The notes: generated from the letters alone by a model not told the origin. Positions 50,477-62,859 are shown, counted from the first letter of the stretch. The stretch: 64,000 bases of DNA from Prostheceraeus crozeri (GCA_907163375.1 CAJQUW010000885.1:434001-498000); one strand, 5' to 3'. Translations and numbers: made by a program.

Positions 50477-51004
50477 CTACTTTCCAAACCAACCCCAGAT
50501 GGTATCCAAAGTCGAATCTGAACTTGCTGTTGTTGTTGTTGGTGCCATTGTTGTGGTAGTTGTAGTAGTTGTTGTTGTAGTTGCTGTTGTAGGGACTGGC
50601 GTTGTTGTTGGTTCTGTTGCAGTTTCAATCAGTTTCGGTTCCCGCTTGATTACCTTCTGTGGAGGGAGCATTTCAGGTTTCGGTGGTATTTTCTCAAGCT
50701 CAATGTAGGTTGTTATTTGAACGTCGTCCGCGGATTTTTCCATTTTCATTGATTTAAAAGCTTCTGCACTGATACTGATATTCCTGCATTCTCCTGTTTT
50801 AGCATCATAGACCACATGGCAAGATTGTTGACATGCACAAGCAATGACGTTGCAGTCAAGAGGATTGTTGGATATCAAGATTGGCTCCGAATAATTTAAG
50901 GCATCCTTGGAAACAACTCCATGAAATCTATGAAGAAAACATTCCAAGCTATTTACCGACGAAATTGCAATCAATGTGACCAGAACATGTACCAGAAATG
51001 ACAT
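50477..51004 (-). CDS. Secreted threonine-rich protein, unknown family
   Basis: A single uninterrupted 175-codon frame, long for this AT-rich DNA. Residues 1-19 (MSFLVHVLVTLIAISSVNS) form a good signal peptide with a likely cut before LECF. The mature N-terminal part (about 20-80) has seven cysteines: C22 in LECF, then DCNVIACACQQSCHVVYD and GECRN, a compact disulfide-rich module that I cannot assign to a family. A KIPPKPEMLPPQKVIKREPK linker follows, then a mucin-like Thr/Pro tract (about 128-162) likely to be O-glycosylated, and a short aromatic tail WGWFGK. The start is the first ATG, with a clean signal sequence right after it. A TTTTAA stretch about 80 bp upstream could be a weak TATA element; no AATAAA was seen close downstream. 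Probably a host gene of one coding exon, extracellular. Confidence 0.7.
   Translation of the reverse strand: MSFLVHVLVTLIAISSVNSLECFLHRFHGVVSKDALNYSEPILISNNPLDCNVIACACQQSCHVVYDAKTGECRNISISAEAFKSMKMEKSADDVQITTYIELEKIPPKPEMLPPQKVIKREPKLIETATEPTTTPVPTTATTTTTTTTTTTMAPTTTTASSDSTLDTIWGWFGK
50521..50625. repeat. Trinucleotide-like tract encoding the Thr-rich region
   Basis: GTTGTTGTAGTAGT-type imperfect triplets, the coding repeat of the threonine tract on the minus strand. The plus-strand frame rich in valine is its shadow. Confidence 0.8.
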
Positions 51005-52640
51005 TGTTGAAAAGAGGTGTGTTGTTTTGCTTAACTGATGGAGCTACCAGTGCAATGACGACGAAATTGAGAGGCAGCAGGTGATTAAAAGGGTGGATTT
51101 ATGTTGTTTATATTAATGATAATCGCCAATCAAAGATTGCCATTAGAGTGTCAAATTGTGTCACATTTTCATGACCTTAGACAAGAAAAACGTATCCAGG
51201 AGCCATCCGCAAAAAAACAACAAATCTGAGGAGGCGCCATACGATAGCCAAATGAATCCATTTGTGTGATATACGCTGTAGCTGCACATATCCATGCGCT
51301 GATTTAGTGAAATTATAATGGAGATCTTATTTTGCAAAGATTATCTACCGACTTTGATCTTGTCTCCAACTCCATTTGTGGAATTCCATTTGAATTGATT
51401 ACCCACGCAGAATCATCTCAACTGGCAATCTAAATTATAGTAGGTCATATTTATGCACTACATGATTTTTAATTTCTAGCAATATTACTCGACCTTATAA
51501 GGAAAGATTTAGATAACATTTTGACAAAAGGAAATTAAAATAGTTGATCTTTCGACGCACAGACGATTTGTTTTTACTTCGCAATATACATTTCGGTGAA
51601 CCGCCCTTCTCAATCAGATATTTAATTTGCAGTGATCTTATTTGACAAGGACTATGATTTTAAATCAAATCTGGAAATGTCTATAAAAATATCGTGAGTG
51701 AATGGGGGAACATATTGAAGTCAGAGACAATAAAGTCAACACTAGTGGTCACTAGTGTGCAAACCAGCCACAATACACTTTCATGCATATTCATCTAATA
51801 TTGTAGAGTTAATGCTGGTAAATTTGAGAGGTTCTATTCTGTTTTGTTATTGATTAGCTTTATCTTTTGTTCATTTTTATTTCTAATAATTACAGCCTCT
51901 GCTATTTGCCTTTCCATTGCGTTACTGTGATGGAGTAATTACCTGCGTGTCGAAAGATAAATTAATTTCATTTCCTTTCATCAATATGATTTTTGATGTT
52001 ATGTAGGCTTGTTTGTGTGACATTTTCAGCTTACTGTATGGCATTGCTTACTATGGGCTTGATTACTTGACGTCTATGCTGGTTCGAGCTTACGCAAGAC
52101 CAGAGGTGAGGCGTTGTGAGTCATCGCTAGTGAACGCATTCCGGACAGATTTGACTTTGATGGAATTCAGCATGATACAGGTTAAAAGAATCATAGAACT
52201 TCCCAAAAAGGCATATATATGAATATCTCCAGCTATTTGGAGTGTCACTGTATGAGCGCATATCTATTGTGACACATCAGGACCTCTGAGAGTTGTAGAA
52301 GGCGCTATTCGTTCAATCCACCAAATTGTCTCCAAATGAAGCTGGTGACATTTTAATAAAACAGGTTGATCCAAAGAAACACACAGGCTCAAGCCATTCA
52401 TGACTAGTTAATGGGATGTGTCGCTTTCAGATCGACGGGCTGCCGTCAACCAATATACTTTAGTTGTGAAAACAGAAATAAGTAGACAAAAATATGTTTT
52501 TACTCTGAATAATGATAATGTCTCGCAACTACTTTGAGCAATATCGAGCAACATCTGTCTGCTTTTGAATGGGTCGTGTGCTCAATGATCCAATGTCTGT
52601 CAGGAAATAGAAGACCTATCAACTTTTTATTAGCCGCACC
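51005..52640. other. No supported gene
   Basis: Contains the upstream region of the secreted-protein gene (minus strand) and AT-rich DNA. A partial copy of the 47.7 kb motif lies at 51480-51493. Confidence 0.4.
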
Positions 52641-52699
52641 ACATTCATTTGTTCCTGCTACTGTGTCAAAAATTCGTTTAATACCTCTTCAAATGGACC

Positions 52700-53350
52700 T
52701 AACTGAAAAGTGACCTACTAACCACGACTAAGAAATGAGTCCCAAAATTTAGTACTCTTTGATTTCGAAAATATTAGTACTAATTTTAGTACTCATTTAA
52801 TGAGTTGCATAGGACTATCACCTCCACTAAATCGAAAAATGCCATACGGCATAGGCCTATCCAACCCGGGATTTCACATGTTAACATCCATCTAAGAACT
52901 GCATTGGAAAGTAAATAAATGCAAATGCATTTGGATCAATAAAATATGACTAAGACTCAAAGCGGAGTGGGTGAAGTGGGTTGACGTTGGCAGGACTCAA
53001 AGCACTGTCTGAGAGGATGGAAAAATGTTGACTGGACTTAAAGCGCAGTCGGGGAGGATGGCAAACGTTGGCAGGACTGAGGCGGAGAGAATGCCAAGCG
53101 CGCTGACATAAGGAGTGTGATAGCCTGAGTGATGTTATGACAATGCAGTGACGCACCCCGATCAGTGCATCGCTATTGTCCTACGCTTATATGTCCTTCC
53201 CTTTTACTGAGTCAATGTTATATTGGTGCTTCATCATATTAATACTTAATCAGAAAATTTATACTTCCGTGAAGTTACGTTCGGTAATTTTAGTGCTTTT
53301 TCAGTCAGTGCTCAGATTAGAACTTAAATAGGACTTCACAATTTACATTG
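52700..53350 (-). mobile_element. CACTGTAAAT-family relic (related to 15487-15828)
   Basis: Read on the minus strand, 53350 down to about 53270 matches the left end of the 15487 element (caatgtaaattgtgaagtcc, then aaaattaccgaac). On the plus strand, 52725-52800 (aagaaatgagtcccaaaatt, agtactctttga) matches its other half. Between them about 450 bp of foreign sequence includes the 40-bp tandem repeat, so the copy is split or expanded. Confidence 0.5.
52954..53090. repeat. Tandem repeat, 40-41 bp x 3.4
   Basis: Units start gactcaaagc at 52954 and 52994, gacttaaagc at 53035 and a partial gactgagg at 53075; each contains a gaggatgg-like stretch and ends gttggcag or gttgactg. GC-richer than the surroundings. 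Confidence 0.85.
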
Positions 53351-54931
53351 TAGATCAGAAAACCTTAGCTTTTTGACCATAGGCAATCTTGAAGCAATTT
53401 TTAGACTGGTGACAATTTAAGGGCGTGGGCGAATAAGGAAGGGGATAAGACACACTTTCGCAATATTACAGGACAGCAGTTTAAAGGTTTTGAAATATCA
53501 TCGTACAAAAGCTATGCACGCTAGTACCCTGACCATCAGAGGATGCGAGCCTATGTGTGTGAATTATCATCTGATCAAGTTATTATCAAGTTAATTATCA
53601 TCTAAAGCAAAAGACTCATGAGATTAACTCATACAAGCGGCCAAATGAAAACATGCAACCCAATTTATGCGGCATAGGCCTATCCCCTTGCTCATGCTTA
53701 AAGCTGCCGTATATTGAAGTGTCTTTATCAAAGCTCTCCCCTTTCAGTACACGTCCACTATCTATTAGAATATTTTGATTTTAATGGTATTTAATTTGAT
53801 TGCATTCGTCTAGGTTTCATGTTCATGAAGTAAATTTCATGTTTTGACTTAATTTTGACGATTTTACTCATTTTGTAGAGGCTCTCAGACATCAAATACT
53901 GAACCATGTGACTTCAACTTTTACATCGAAGTTGATGCTCTGAACTCATTCATGTTTCAAATTTCATTGCATTCTGATCATATGGGTTTCTGATTTCATG
54001 TCATCTAACTATATCAAGACTGCAATTTTCGGATGCCAGTGCGAAAATGGCTCAAATATAAAACTAAGTCCTAGGAGACTAATCGGGAAATCTAGAGAAT
54101 CAATGTTTACATATTGTGTACATCTGTGCATGAACAACAGTTGCAAGTATAATTGCATTATAAGTGACGTGAAAATAATCATTTAAATTCTTTTGCACAT
54201 TGATTTGAGTAACATCTGCTTGTCAAAATCTTATTGTCGTCGCCACAGACGGTGTCACTGTCATTAAAACAACCAAATTCGCTTTTGTTAATGACTGGAA
54301 GAGTATCTCCTCTATAGTAAGCTTAAGAGATATTTAACTTTATCAATGGCGATGTACTCATTATGCTAGGACTTCATTCAATTTCACGCCAGATGAACGC
54401 ATGACGCCTGTCGCAATGTGCATCAGTAGATATTATGACTGCCCATATCACAGATGACAGCTCATCTAATTCTATGACAACTATCGCAGTTCTAACATAA
54501 TACCCTATCCCCTACAGAGAGCATTTCTTAGTGTGATTTTGGAACACTCTAGTTTGTTCTTGAAAAACGGTCCTTGTGATGGCCCTAAAAGAAGACAGCA
54601 ACACAAAATCCCTGTGCATGTTTCTGACAACGCATGCATCTGCCTATCTAGGCCTAGAGATACAAAATGAAAGCCTTTCTCTTAAGTAAGCCCTGATTGA
54701 TGCATCCTACTCTGATAGCAGTTGGTCCTCTTTAGCAAGTGTTAACCAATTCGGTCAGGAAACTCATTTCATGTACAGATTCATCAAATGTAAAAAATAA
54801 ATGCATAAGACTAGTCATATTGGCCTTCAGTTGTCTATTTTTTATCGCCTTCAAAGGATTATTTACAATGGCGCCAGTCTCGAAGCGATCAGCGGTTTCT
54901 TAAGTAATGCTTCGCCTATATTCCCAATTGT
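53351..54931. other. No supported gene
   Basis: AT-rich; no domain in any frame, no paired repeats seen. Confidence 0.4.
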
Positions 54932-54935
54932 TTAA

Positions 54936-55836
54936 CCCTCAGAGACCTGAGGGGTGTCGACCCTGGAGCCACACATTTTTCTATTTCACTTTTTGTCTTG
55001 AGGACATGCCAACCGCTCATGCCCATGTAAATTCATCATTTTTGACAGGGAATCTGTATGTGTTATTTCATTTCAATTGAATCAGTGAAAGTATGGTAGA
55101 CAGGCCTCAGGTCTCAGAGGGTGTAGAGATTCCCATAACAAAATTTATAGTATCAGATGAAAAATGATTGTGGTGTATGATGAGTGAAATTCATCTATTC
55201 AATGTTTACATCAAGCTCGTGCATGTGCGTTATGTTAGAAGATCGCAAAATCTGAATATTTTGTTTTCGCAAATGATCGTGCATGACTGGTTGCCCTACA
55301 TGAATAACTCAGTGTAAACCAATGTTCAAAATGAAAGCTATCATTATATTTACTGTTCAGCACTAAAAACAGACTGTTGGCAAAATTTTCACAACAGTAA
55401 TTGATGAGTTTGAGACATCCACGGCTGTTTTAAGGGTCTTAAAATACAGCAATTATGGCTCAGTTTTGGCCTATTTCCGATGAGTATGGATAAATATGAA
55501 ACGAAGGCCAAATGTAGGGGTTATGCTGCATGGGCTAAATCAATTTCATTTAAATCAACTATCTGAGGTTGCATGGCGACAGCAAACATCGGAAAACCGC
55601 CTCTTAGTACAACTGATACTGTGCTAAATGTCGTTGAATTATAAAAACACACATTTTTGCATGTGTTTGCTGAGAAGGCTGAAAGACATTCAAAGGATGA
55701 GTTGTACCACAACTTGCTACACGCAAACATCAATGTTTTTCTTAAAATCAACTTTCCTTATGATTTGATATCGATTTAAGCAAGTAAACTAGGAATTTGT
55801 AAAAGAGGTCCACTGGACCCCTCAGGTCTCCGAGGG
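54936..55836. mobile_element. piggyBac-like non-autonomous element
   Basis: The left end CCCTCAGAGACCTGAGGGGT and the right end (complemented: CCCTCGGAGACCTGAGGGGT) are inverted, with 19 of 20 bases equal, and each is flanked by TTAA (54932-54935, 55837-55840), the piggyBac target. The left repeat is itself palindromic (CCTCAG.GACCTGAGG). An internal tcaggtctcagaggg at about 55107 repeats the terminal motif. The 0.9 kb interior has no transposase frame. A truncated relative lies at 31745-32039. Confidence 0.85.
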
Positions 55837-55840
55837 TTAA

Positions 55841-56512
55841 TGACGTCATACCCTGGTGAGTTTTTAAAATCAGGATAGGATTATCACTCTACCTAAAAAC
55901 TGATGAAGGGTCATCAATTTTTGAAAACAACCGGCATCGATACAAAACGAAAGATATTGAAGATCCACTAAATCATCGTCTTCTTTCAGACTCTTGTAGT
56001 AGTCTTGTTGCCTTCAGGCTTTTGAGATTCTGAATGCTAACTAAAAAAGATTTTCTATAATAGCATAATTTATTGTAGAAAATGTTTCCCGTGGAGCAGT
56101 GAATTTGTGCCGGAACCGCGAAGTCACATATAGCGAAACACCCATCTTTTTTGAGCCATTGAATTATCACATTAACAATTATGTCAAATTAAAATCAGGA
56201 TTTGACTTCGCCAGAGCTGTTTTTAGCTGCAAAATTATTGTAAAGTACAAGGACGAACTTTCCAATGGTTCAACAGGACACGAGAAATCAAAATTTCATG
56301 GTGGTCTGTTAAAATCTCAGATGGGAATTGTAACATAGATGATCTCACACGAACTGGGATAGCCAGCCAGTCGGTGAGAAAGTATAAGGAATGGCTGGAG
56401 GAGCATTTAAGCGGTACACTTTCTCCGGATGAAGTCGTGTAATGAGGTTTGCAGTGGGAGTTCGAGATTTCAGTACAAATTTGATCAAAGTAATGATCAT
56501 GCTTTATTGAAA
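55841..56512. other. No supported gene
   Basis: A 79-codon plus-strand frame (56099-56338) is unrecognised. Confidence 0.4.
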
Positions 56513-56520
56513 GGCAGAAG

Positions 56521-56974
56521 CACAGAATTAGACAGGTCGTCTCTTCTCCTGTTTGACTAGAAAGGAAGCATTAGAACATGTAATGTTAATGAAGTAGCAC
56601 AATCTGCTGACATAATACCATAGATAAAGAACAATGAGCAGCCAGTTCACCATTAAACACGCTAAATTTTGTGAAGATTCAGCGACTGGTTATCAACCGG
56701 CACAGACGATGTTTTTTAAGAATGATCGGAATGGCCTAATTATCGAGAAAACTTTTGTGCAATGATCTGAATTCTTCGAATCTGAAGGAATCGTAGCTAT
56801 AGGAGAATTTGAAGGAATTCATGGCAATACTCACGACTATTTTTCCAATCTCGGCAAGGTATTGAAAATTTCCTTTTGCCCACTTTGTAAGTTCCTGCAT
56901 GTGTAATGCGCCATCGCTTTTGAATCAGTTTGCACTTATAGCAAATTGATACGCTTAAACAATCTAATTCTGTG
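56521..56974. mobile_element. hAT MITE, CACAGAATTAGA family, copy C
   Basis: Ends cacagaattagac and taattctgtg, perfect 8-bp duplication GGCAGAAG (56513-56520 and 56975-56982). It is the shortest copy (454 bp), lacking parts of the middle present in copies B and D. Confidence 0.93.
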
Positions 56975-56982
56975 GGCAGAAG

Positions 56983-57370
56983 CATCGTCGGGACACTGGC
57001 TCTTCTTACAAATCATAGAAATCCGACACTGCATGATATTAAAGGACAAGAACGGCTATGTACTTTGAAAACAATGCTACATCGTGGGCACGCGAGGAGA
57101 ATTTTATTTGCCGGAATGCACAAATAAAAGATAATCAAAGAATAATCGTGATTGATATGTCTATGATTATCAGGGGTATTTGGATAGAAATTTAACTTCC
57201 CCAGTAATGCAAAATACATGTATCTCTGCTCAGATCAAATCTTTTTTAGAAGTGAAGTTCATATTATCTCCCGCGCGCACAATAATATGTTTCATAGGTC
57301 AAATAAAGTCATAGGATATCTACATTACTTGTGTGGAAACAAATATATACTTCTTACTAAAGATAAAGGT
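56983..57370. other. No recognisable feature
   Basis: AT-rich spacer between two MITEs. Confidence 0.4.
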
Positions 57371-57462
57371 AGCAATGGTTGACCCCGCAGACCCTGACAA
57401 ACTTAGACCCGTAGGACCCGGACGGAGCCGCGGACCTGACCCGGCCGGATTCAACCCTCATA
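57371..57462. repeat. Short GC-rich block with hAT-like ends
   Basis: A 90-bp GACCC/GGACC-rich block. Its right end complemented reads gagggttgaatccggccggg, similar to the CCGG-rich hAT termini, and the left holds atggttgaccccg. No 8-bp duplication was found. Possibly a deleted hAT remnant. Confidence 0.35.
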
Positions 57463-57574
57463 GACCATAACCTCATACCTCATAACACCATTGCAAATTG
57501 ATTTGCCCATTGGTAAGATTTTCTGTTTAAAGTATAGTCTCCAATGAAGACTGAAAAATGGGTTGGGTTTCACT

Positions 57575-58105
57575 CACAGAACTAGACTACTCGTTCTTCC
57601 TAGTCGTTGGTTCCTAGAAGGCAGAGTCACATCTCGTATTCGATGATGAAGTGGCATACACCACACACGATCTCCGGTCAAACAATAAGTCGTCACGGAA
57701 TAACAGTGAGCATCAGACAGCAGCCAGTGGCGTGCGTGTCATACAGATCGAATTCTTCGTTCGGTCACTCTTCGCTGTCACATAACCATTCATGGATAAA
57801 TCCCACGAAGAGATGGGGTGAACTAAATTTCCCACGCCTGCCAACTTCTAACCAAAGAATCTGGCGGACCAACATTAACGAGAAAGTTTGTGCGCAATGA
57901 TCTGAATTCTTCGAATCTGAAGGAATCATGGCAACCGAAGCATTTTGGAGGAATCCACAGCAATCCGCAAGAGACACGTTTTTCATATATCTACAAGATA
58001 TCAGGAATTCCTTTCTGCCCACTTACTAAGTTCCAGGATGTGCCATCGTTTTGAATTAGTATTCATTCCTAGTAAACTGAATGAGTTAAACAATCTAATT
58101 CTGTG
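57575..58105. mobile_element. hAT MITE, CACAGAATTAGA family, copy D
   Basis: Ends cacagaactagac and taattctgtg; flanking 8-mers GTTTCACT and GCTTCACC agree at 6 of 8 positions. The right half is close to copies A and B (gatctgaattcttcgaatct). It lies directly beside a tRNA-like SINE head, apparently having inserted in the SINE's body. Confidence 0.85.
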
Positions 58106-58110
58106 GCTTC

Positions 58111-58173
58111 ACCCGATCAGATTTGAACCGAGATTGCTGTAACGCATAGCGAACATTCTACCACAACACCATG
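58111..58173 (-). mobile_element. tRNA-derived SINE head
   Basis: On the minus strand tggtgttgtggtagaatgtt (A box) and ggttcaaatctgat (B box, near 58118-58130) sit at tRNA spacing with a GCTATGCG anticodon-arm-like stretch between. The acceptor stem does not close. MITE copy D interrupts the sequence just 3' of the B box. Confidence 0.55.
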
Positions 58174-60428
58174 ACGATGGTTCAATGACTGGGGATTCCG
58201 AATACTTCATCCATCTGGCTTGATACAGTATTAATGTTGCACAAATAACTTGATATAGGATGTCTCGAAAATAATTGAATAATCCATGATCCGAATTCTG
58301 ATAAACATTTTGATGTCTGCAGTAACAGGGAATACAGCGGATAATTAGGGAGTGTGACATTACACCGCGAACTGACAGGTTAACACAACCTAAGATGATC
58401 TTGACCGTTCGTTATGTCAACAATTCTGACATTGATGCAGCAGAAAAATATACAAGCAGTCGTAGCAATGTAAACGTTGGCCGTCAAGAACAGACATCAA
58501 TGACAGACTTCTAAACATACAGGTATGACAGGTTACCGACAACATACATGTACTGCACATCAATATGCTTCGTTACTACTCTTCATTTAATAAGATCAAC
58601 GATATAGTCAATATTGGCAATCAGAATCTGTATGGCATCTATATTTGTTTATTTCTATGTATCTTTCGAAAAGTTGATGTCACCATATAACTCTTAAGCA
58701 GGAGAAGCCCTTTAAAGTATCTGGTGAATTTTGTAGTCCTTAGTCAGCACTTTACAGCTCGTGGTGAACTTTCTTGGTTGTAGGTGCATATTTGCCATTA
58801 TTTTATTATCTTTTAAGGAATCATTTGATTATTACTTTGTTCAGCACTTTTGACAAATACCCATTCATCCAACATTTGAAAAATAGGTCCATATATAGGA
58901 CTGATTCATTATTCGGCCGATCTTCATGTCTTCAACTACAAGCCTATTTCCTTCTTTATTGTTCTTTTCATTTATCAGTGGATGTTTGGTTTACACTGTA
59001 GAATGTGAGAAATTTTCAGTAACAGCCAAGAGTTTCGGATGGGAGTCTATTTCATGAAAATAAGTAATTACCTAACTTGCGCAACACATTGTGTAATTTA
59101 ATGCATGATGGTGTAGATATGACAATGCATTGCCCTCAAACACAACCTGCATCACTGTCACATGCATGTCTCAAGGGGAATGAAAAGGTCGTGTTTTTGA
59201 TGGTTAAGTGAAGTGTTTTTAAATCGGCTTCAACGCTATTACTCCATTACTGACAGTTTGGATGGTGCTGGAATTATCACAACATTGAAGCCTACTCTGC
59301 TTCAGACCACCTGTATTTTTACATAATCCAATAATTAAGAAAAGACTTGGTGTATGCACATGTCCTTCTCACTTGATCAGATAAAGCATAGAACAAGTGG
59401 AAATGTGCCCAAACTTTCAGTCTACTTCCCAGTGGATTTGCATGTGCCTTTCTTTGATACTGTATGACAAGAAGAGGAACAAGGTAGAACTCAGCAGACA
59501 CGCAGATTCGCGATAGACACAATGCGCTCACCATTCTGTGACACACTCCTGTTCGGCTTCGTTCCCTGCAGAAGGTCAGCTGTTGACCGACTATTCATGC
59601 ACCTACAGCTACAACAAAATGCAATCAGCTTCTGCGGTTTTCATTCATTTTCTCTCTCACTAAAACATTATGAGCAATCCAATCGTTCTGAATTTGCAGA
59701 GAGGAAGATATAATTTAGCGGAAATTACTGCAGATTGCAATCTCAATAAAGAATTTCCTGACGATTTTTTATTATCTGAATTGGTATCCAAAAATGCGCT
59801 GTGAAATCATTTATGGCCTATCCAGTGTTTATAAATAGAATGATCAAATATCTTGGAATAATACGTTTCCCTTCCACTACTTCCATAACCAGGAATACGT
59901 TTGTTAATTAGCATATCGCTCTCAACACAAGACCCACGCGAGGTTAGAGAAGCAATGACATTGACTTTTAAACGTTTGATGGATTGGGATAGATATCTTC
60001 TAACGACTTCGCTCTCACACCAAACCGGTATTTCGTTATTGCCTCATTCATCAATTTGTGTAATTCTCTTTTTCCTGTCCTAAATTCTGAGTTAGACCAG
60101 AACAGAGATGTACGATCACAGTTTTGCGGTGACATGAAACGTTTTGAAGCATGTGAGGTCTAATTTCCTACTAATTGCAAATTTGAGGTTGTGTTACGTA
60201 ACAACAGGAAAATTGCATCATAAAATTGCTTAACTTGAGGGATTTATTATTATTTATCTACACAAATAGAAACAAATCTATGCTTTATGGTCTAGGGTTC
60301 ACAGCAAATATTTCAGGAGAGAAAATTAATGAAAGTTCTTCGCAGAAAAGTGACTCTGAACTTTTGTAACAATTAACTTTTTGATTGTGCAAATTCGATA
60401 TGAAAAGTAAAATTACATGTAGAATTAC
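58174..60428. other. No supported gene
   Basis: AT-rich; frames of at most 83 codons without domains. Confidence 0.4.
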
Positions 60429-60489
60429 AGCGCCCCCCTACAACGCTTGAAATGAGCAAGGACCAGTGGTCGCTGTAGGGGGCGGCGCT
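60429..60489. repeat. GC-rich hairpin with GGTCGCTG motif
   Basis: agcgccccccta at the left pairs with tagggggcggcgct at the right around a 25-base spacer. The motif ggtcgctg of the right arm recurs in diverged form at about 60941, 61017, 61072 and 61106, as if several related ends lay close together. Confidence 0.6.
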
Positions 60490-62669
60490 CTAGAGGAGAA
60501 GTTTTTTTCAGAGTATATATAGCTTGTACTGTTTGTGATAGATAGCCAACATGCTTTTCGAGTACCGACGCTACATTTCAATAGAAAGTGATTATGCATG
60601 ACTATATATCTATTCATTTTCTTTTACTGCGTATGCTTTGTTAACGTTTGTTGTAGATTTTGAAAGTACATGTATATCAAAATAAATACCACGCCACAAG
60701 CTCAGTATGACGCTTTCTAACAACAGTGGTTGTCAAAATGTAATTTTTGTTTGCAAATCAGAGTTTTCTTTATGCGATGCACATTAATTCATTCATTAAA
60801 CGGTAAGTCAGTATTCTCCGTTTCTATAATCTCAATTCCCATTTCCCATACGAACAAGGGATATTAATTTTTTAAGCTGTGGCTTTAGAAAGTGAGGTGA
60901 GACGATTTGACGATTTCATGAGTCTGTCGTTCTATACATATGGTCGCTGGACTGTGTCAAAAATTCAAAATGGCATATCTGAACTCGGTCGTTGCACAGG
61001 AGTCATCGCCGTAAGGTGGTCGCTGCTGGGGGAGTCAATACATTGGAAAATTGTCCGGAGAATGGGAAAGCGGTCGTTGTAGGATACTAATCTCTGTGGA
61101 GGAAGGGTGGTCGCTAACTCGCTGATTCGTTGATCAAGCATTGATGATAGCACAATGTATACAATGCGACTGCATAAAACATCGGCACATGCGTATAGTT
61201 AATCAACAAAGCATGACAATGGAAGAATAAGATTAGAATGAATCATCGACTAATGTGTGTTCTTTAAACGCCCAAATTGCACAATATCCGCATTCTTTCT
61301 CGTCCTGTATTTCTTACTGCCGGTTTGGTATATATGCCACGTGTTGAATCATCATGTATTATAGCCTTACATTAATGATAATTTCACCGAGCACCTACAT
61401 GTAGGCACTTTTCTATATCTTTTTTCAACGCGTTTCTTATCTCAGAAATAGTAGCTTAATGGATTAACACCATTCAAACAGAAAGTAACCAATTAATATG
61501 AGATTGTAGTCAAATATCTCATAGCGCTTTGTTCTTTTTGATTGGTCAATTTGAAAATTGATAGCTCTGAAAAAAGAATTCAAAATTTTGTAAAGTCATG
61601 AGTTCTTGAAATGGCAGTTTCTCCGCAGAATACCCGAGAGCTCAATATGCTGATGAGTATTCCACATTTTCCCCTCATTCCTTGTAAATGATGATTTATA
61701 GCAATTGTATAATTGTGAAGTCACTTAGTCGCTAAAGAGCATGAACTCTGATGAAAATTAAGGTAGATGTGTAGGAGTACAATTGATTGCCATCATATTT
61801 CCTTGCTTTTGTTTAGTGAAAATCATCAAATAAATAGCTATGCTTACAAGAAATATCTCAAGTTGACTAAATTTAAGAAAGATATCTACATGTACGCACT
61901 TTTCATTTATATTAGAAATTAGCACCGTGACTGCAGATTACAATGGATTCTTTAGATATTGCATATTTTGTTCAAATATGGGCAAAATTACATCGGTATG
62001 AAAAAATACACCTACTCATATATTCAGTTTTGCATAAAAAAACAAAGCGTCCATTTTTCAATTTTTTTATAGACAAAATCAAAAAGTGTGATTTTGATAA
62101 GGCACAGTTTACAACGTATTCCTTCAATTTCTCTGAAATCTTCAACAAATGAAATTCAGCGTATTTTCATTTCATAACTGTTTTCAAATGCATTAAAGGT
62201 ATTTAGTTAAGGAAAGACACATAATTGAAAACCCAATAGTAAAATCCAAACAAGTAGTCATTGTTACCTATTAATGGCTTCAGCTGCACTTGTTACAATA
62301 GTTGCAAGCACAACTACAGTTACAGTTTTAATCATAATAAAATGCAAAAATACAAAAAACATGCATGTATGCATAATTTATAAGCAATTGACATTGCAAA
62401 TCGAGTGATATATTCAAAACATGCCGAGAATAGACCAAACGAACAAAAGCTCATCATTCCCTGTAAAGCATTGGAAGAAAATACATGTATTGTGATGCAA
62501 ATAAAATTGTTGCATTAAACAGGTATATCCTAAACTATAAACAATTGGAAACATTCTTGGAAGTTAGAACTGAGCATACATGCGATGAAGCACAATTCAG
62601 TGATATCCATGTGTTGCCTACAGCTTGGCGAGGAACGCATTGTCCATCCAGATCACGACAATGTAGAAA
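60490..62669. other. No supported gene
   Basis: Apart from the diverged GGTCGCTG words to 61115, AT-rich DNA without recognisable features. A 69-codon frame at 61943-62152 is low-complexity and of chance length. Confidence 0.4.
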
Positions 62670-62859
62670 GTCTAGAAAAGCGGTTCTCAAACTCTGGGTA
62701 ATTACCCAAAGTTGGGTAAAATCAGAATATTCTTTGGTAAGGAATGAATTTTCAAATGAAGCAAGATTAAGTAAGGTCCATTTCTTTATTCCATTGCCTA
62801 ACCAGATAGACTAAGGGCTATGCTAGGACACTACTGTCCAAAAGCACAGCGTAGCACAG

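Noticed and set aside
50499-50708. Valine-rich plus-strand frame
   Set aside because: It is the antisense shadow of the threonine tract of the secreted protein.
55912-55975. CTGATGA followed by GAAAA, a possible further hammerhead
   Set aside because: No stem II or stem I pairing can be formed around it.
8423-58173. Functional tRNA genes at the four tRNA-like sites
   Set aside because: Acceptor and anticodon stems do not close in any of them; they fit tRNA-derived SINE heads better.
61637-61680. CTGATGA near 61640, a possible further hammerhead
   Set aside because: No GAAA at a suitable distance and no stems.
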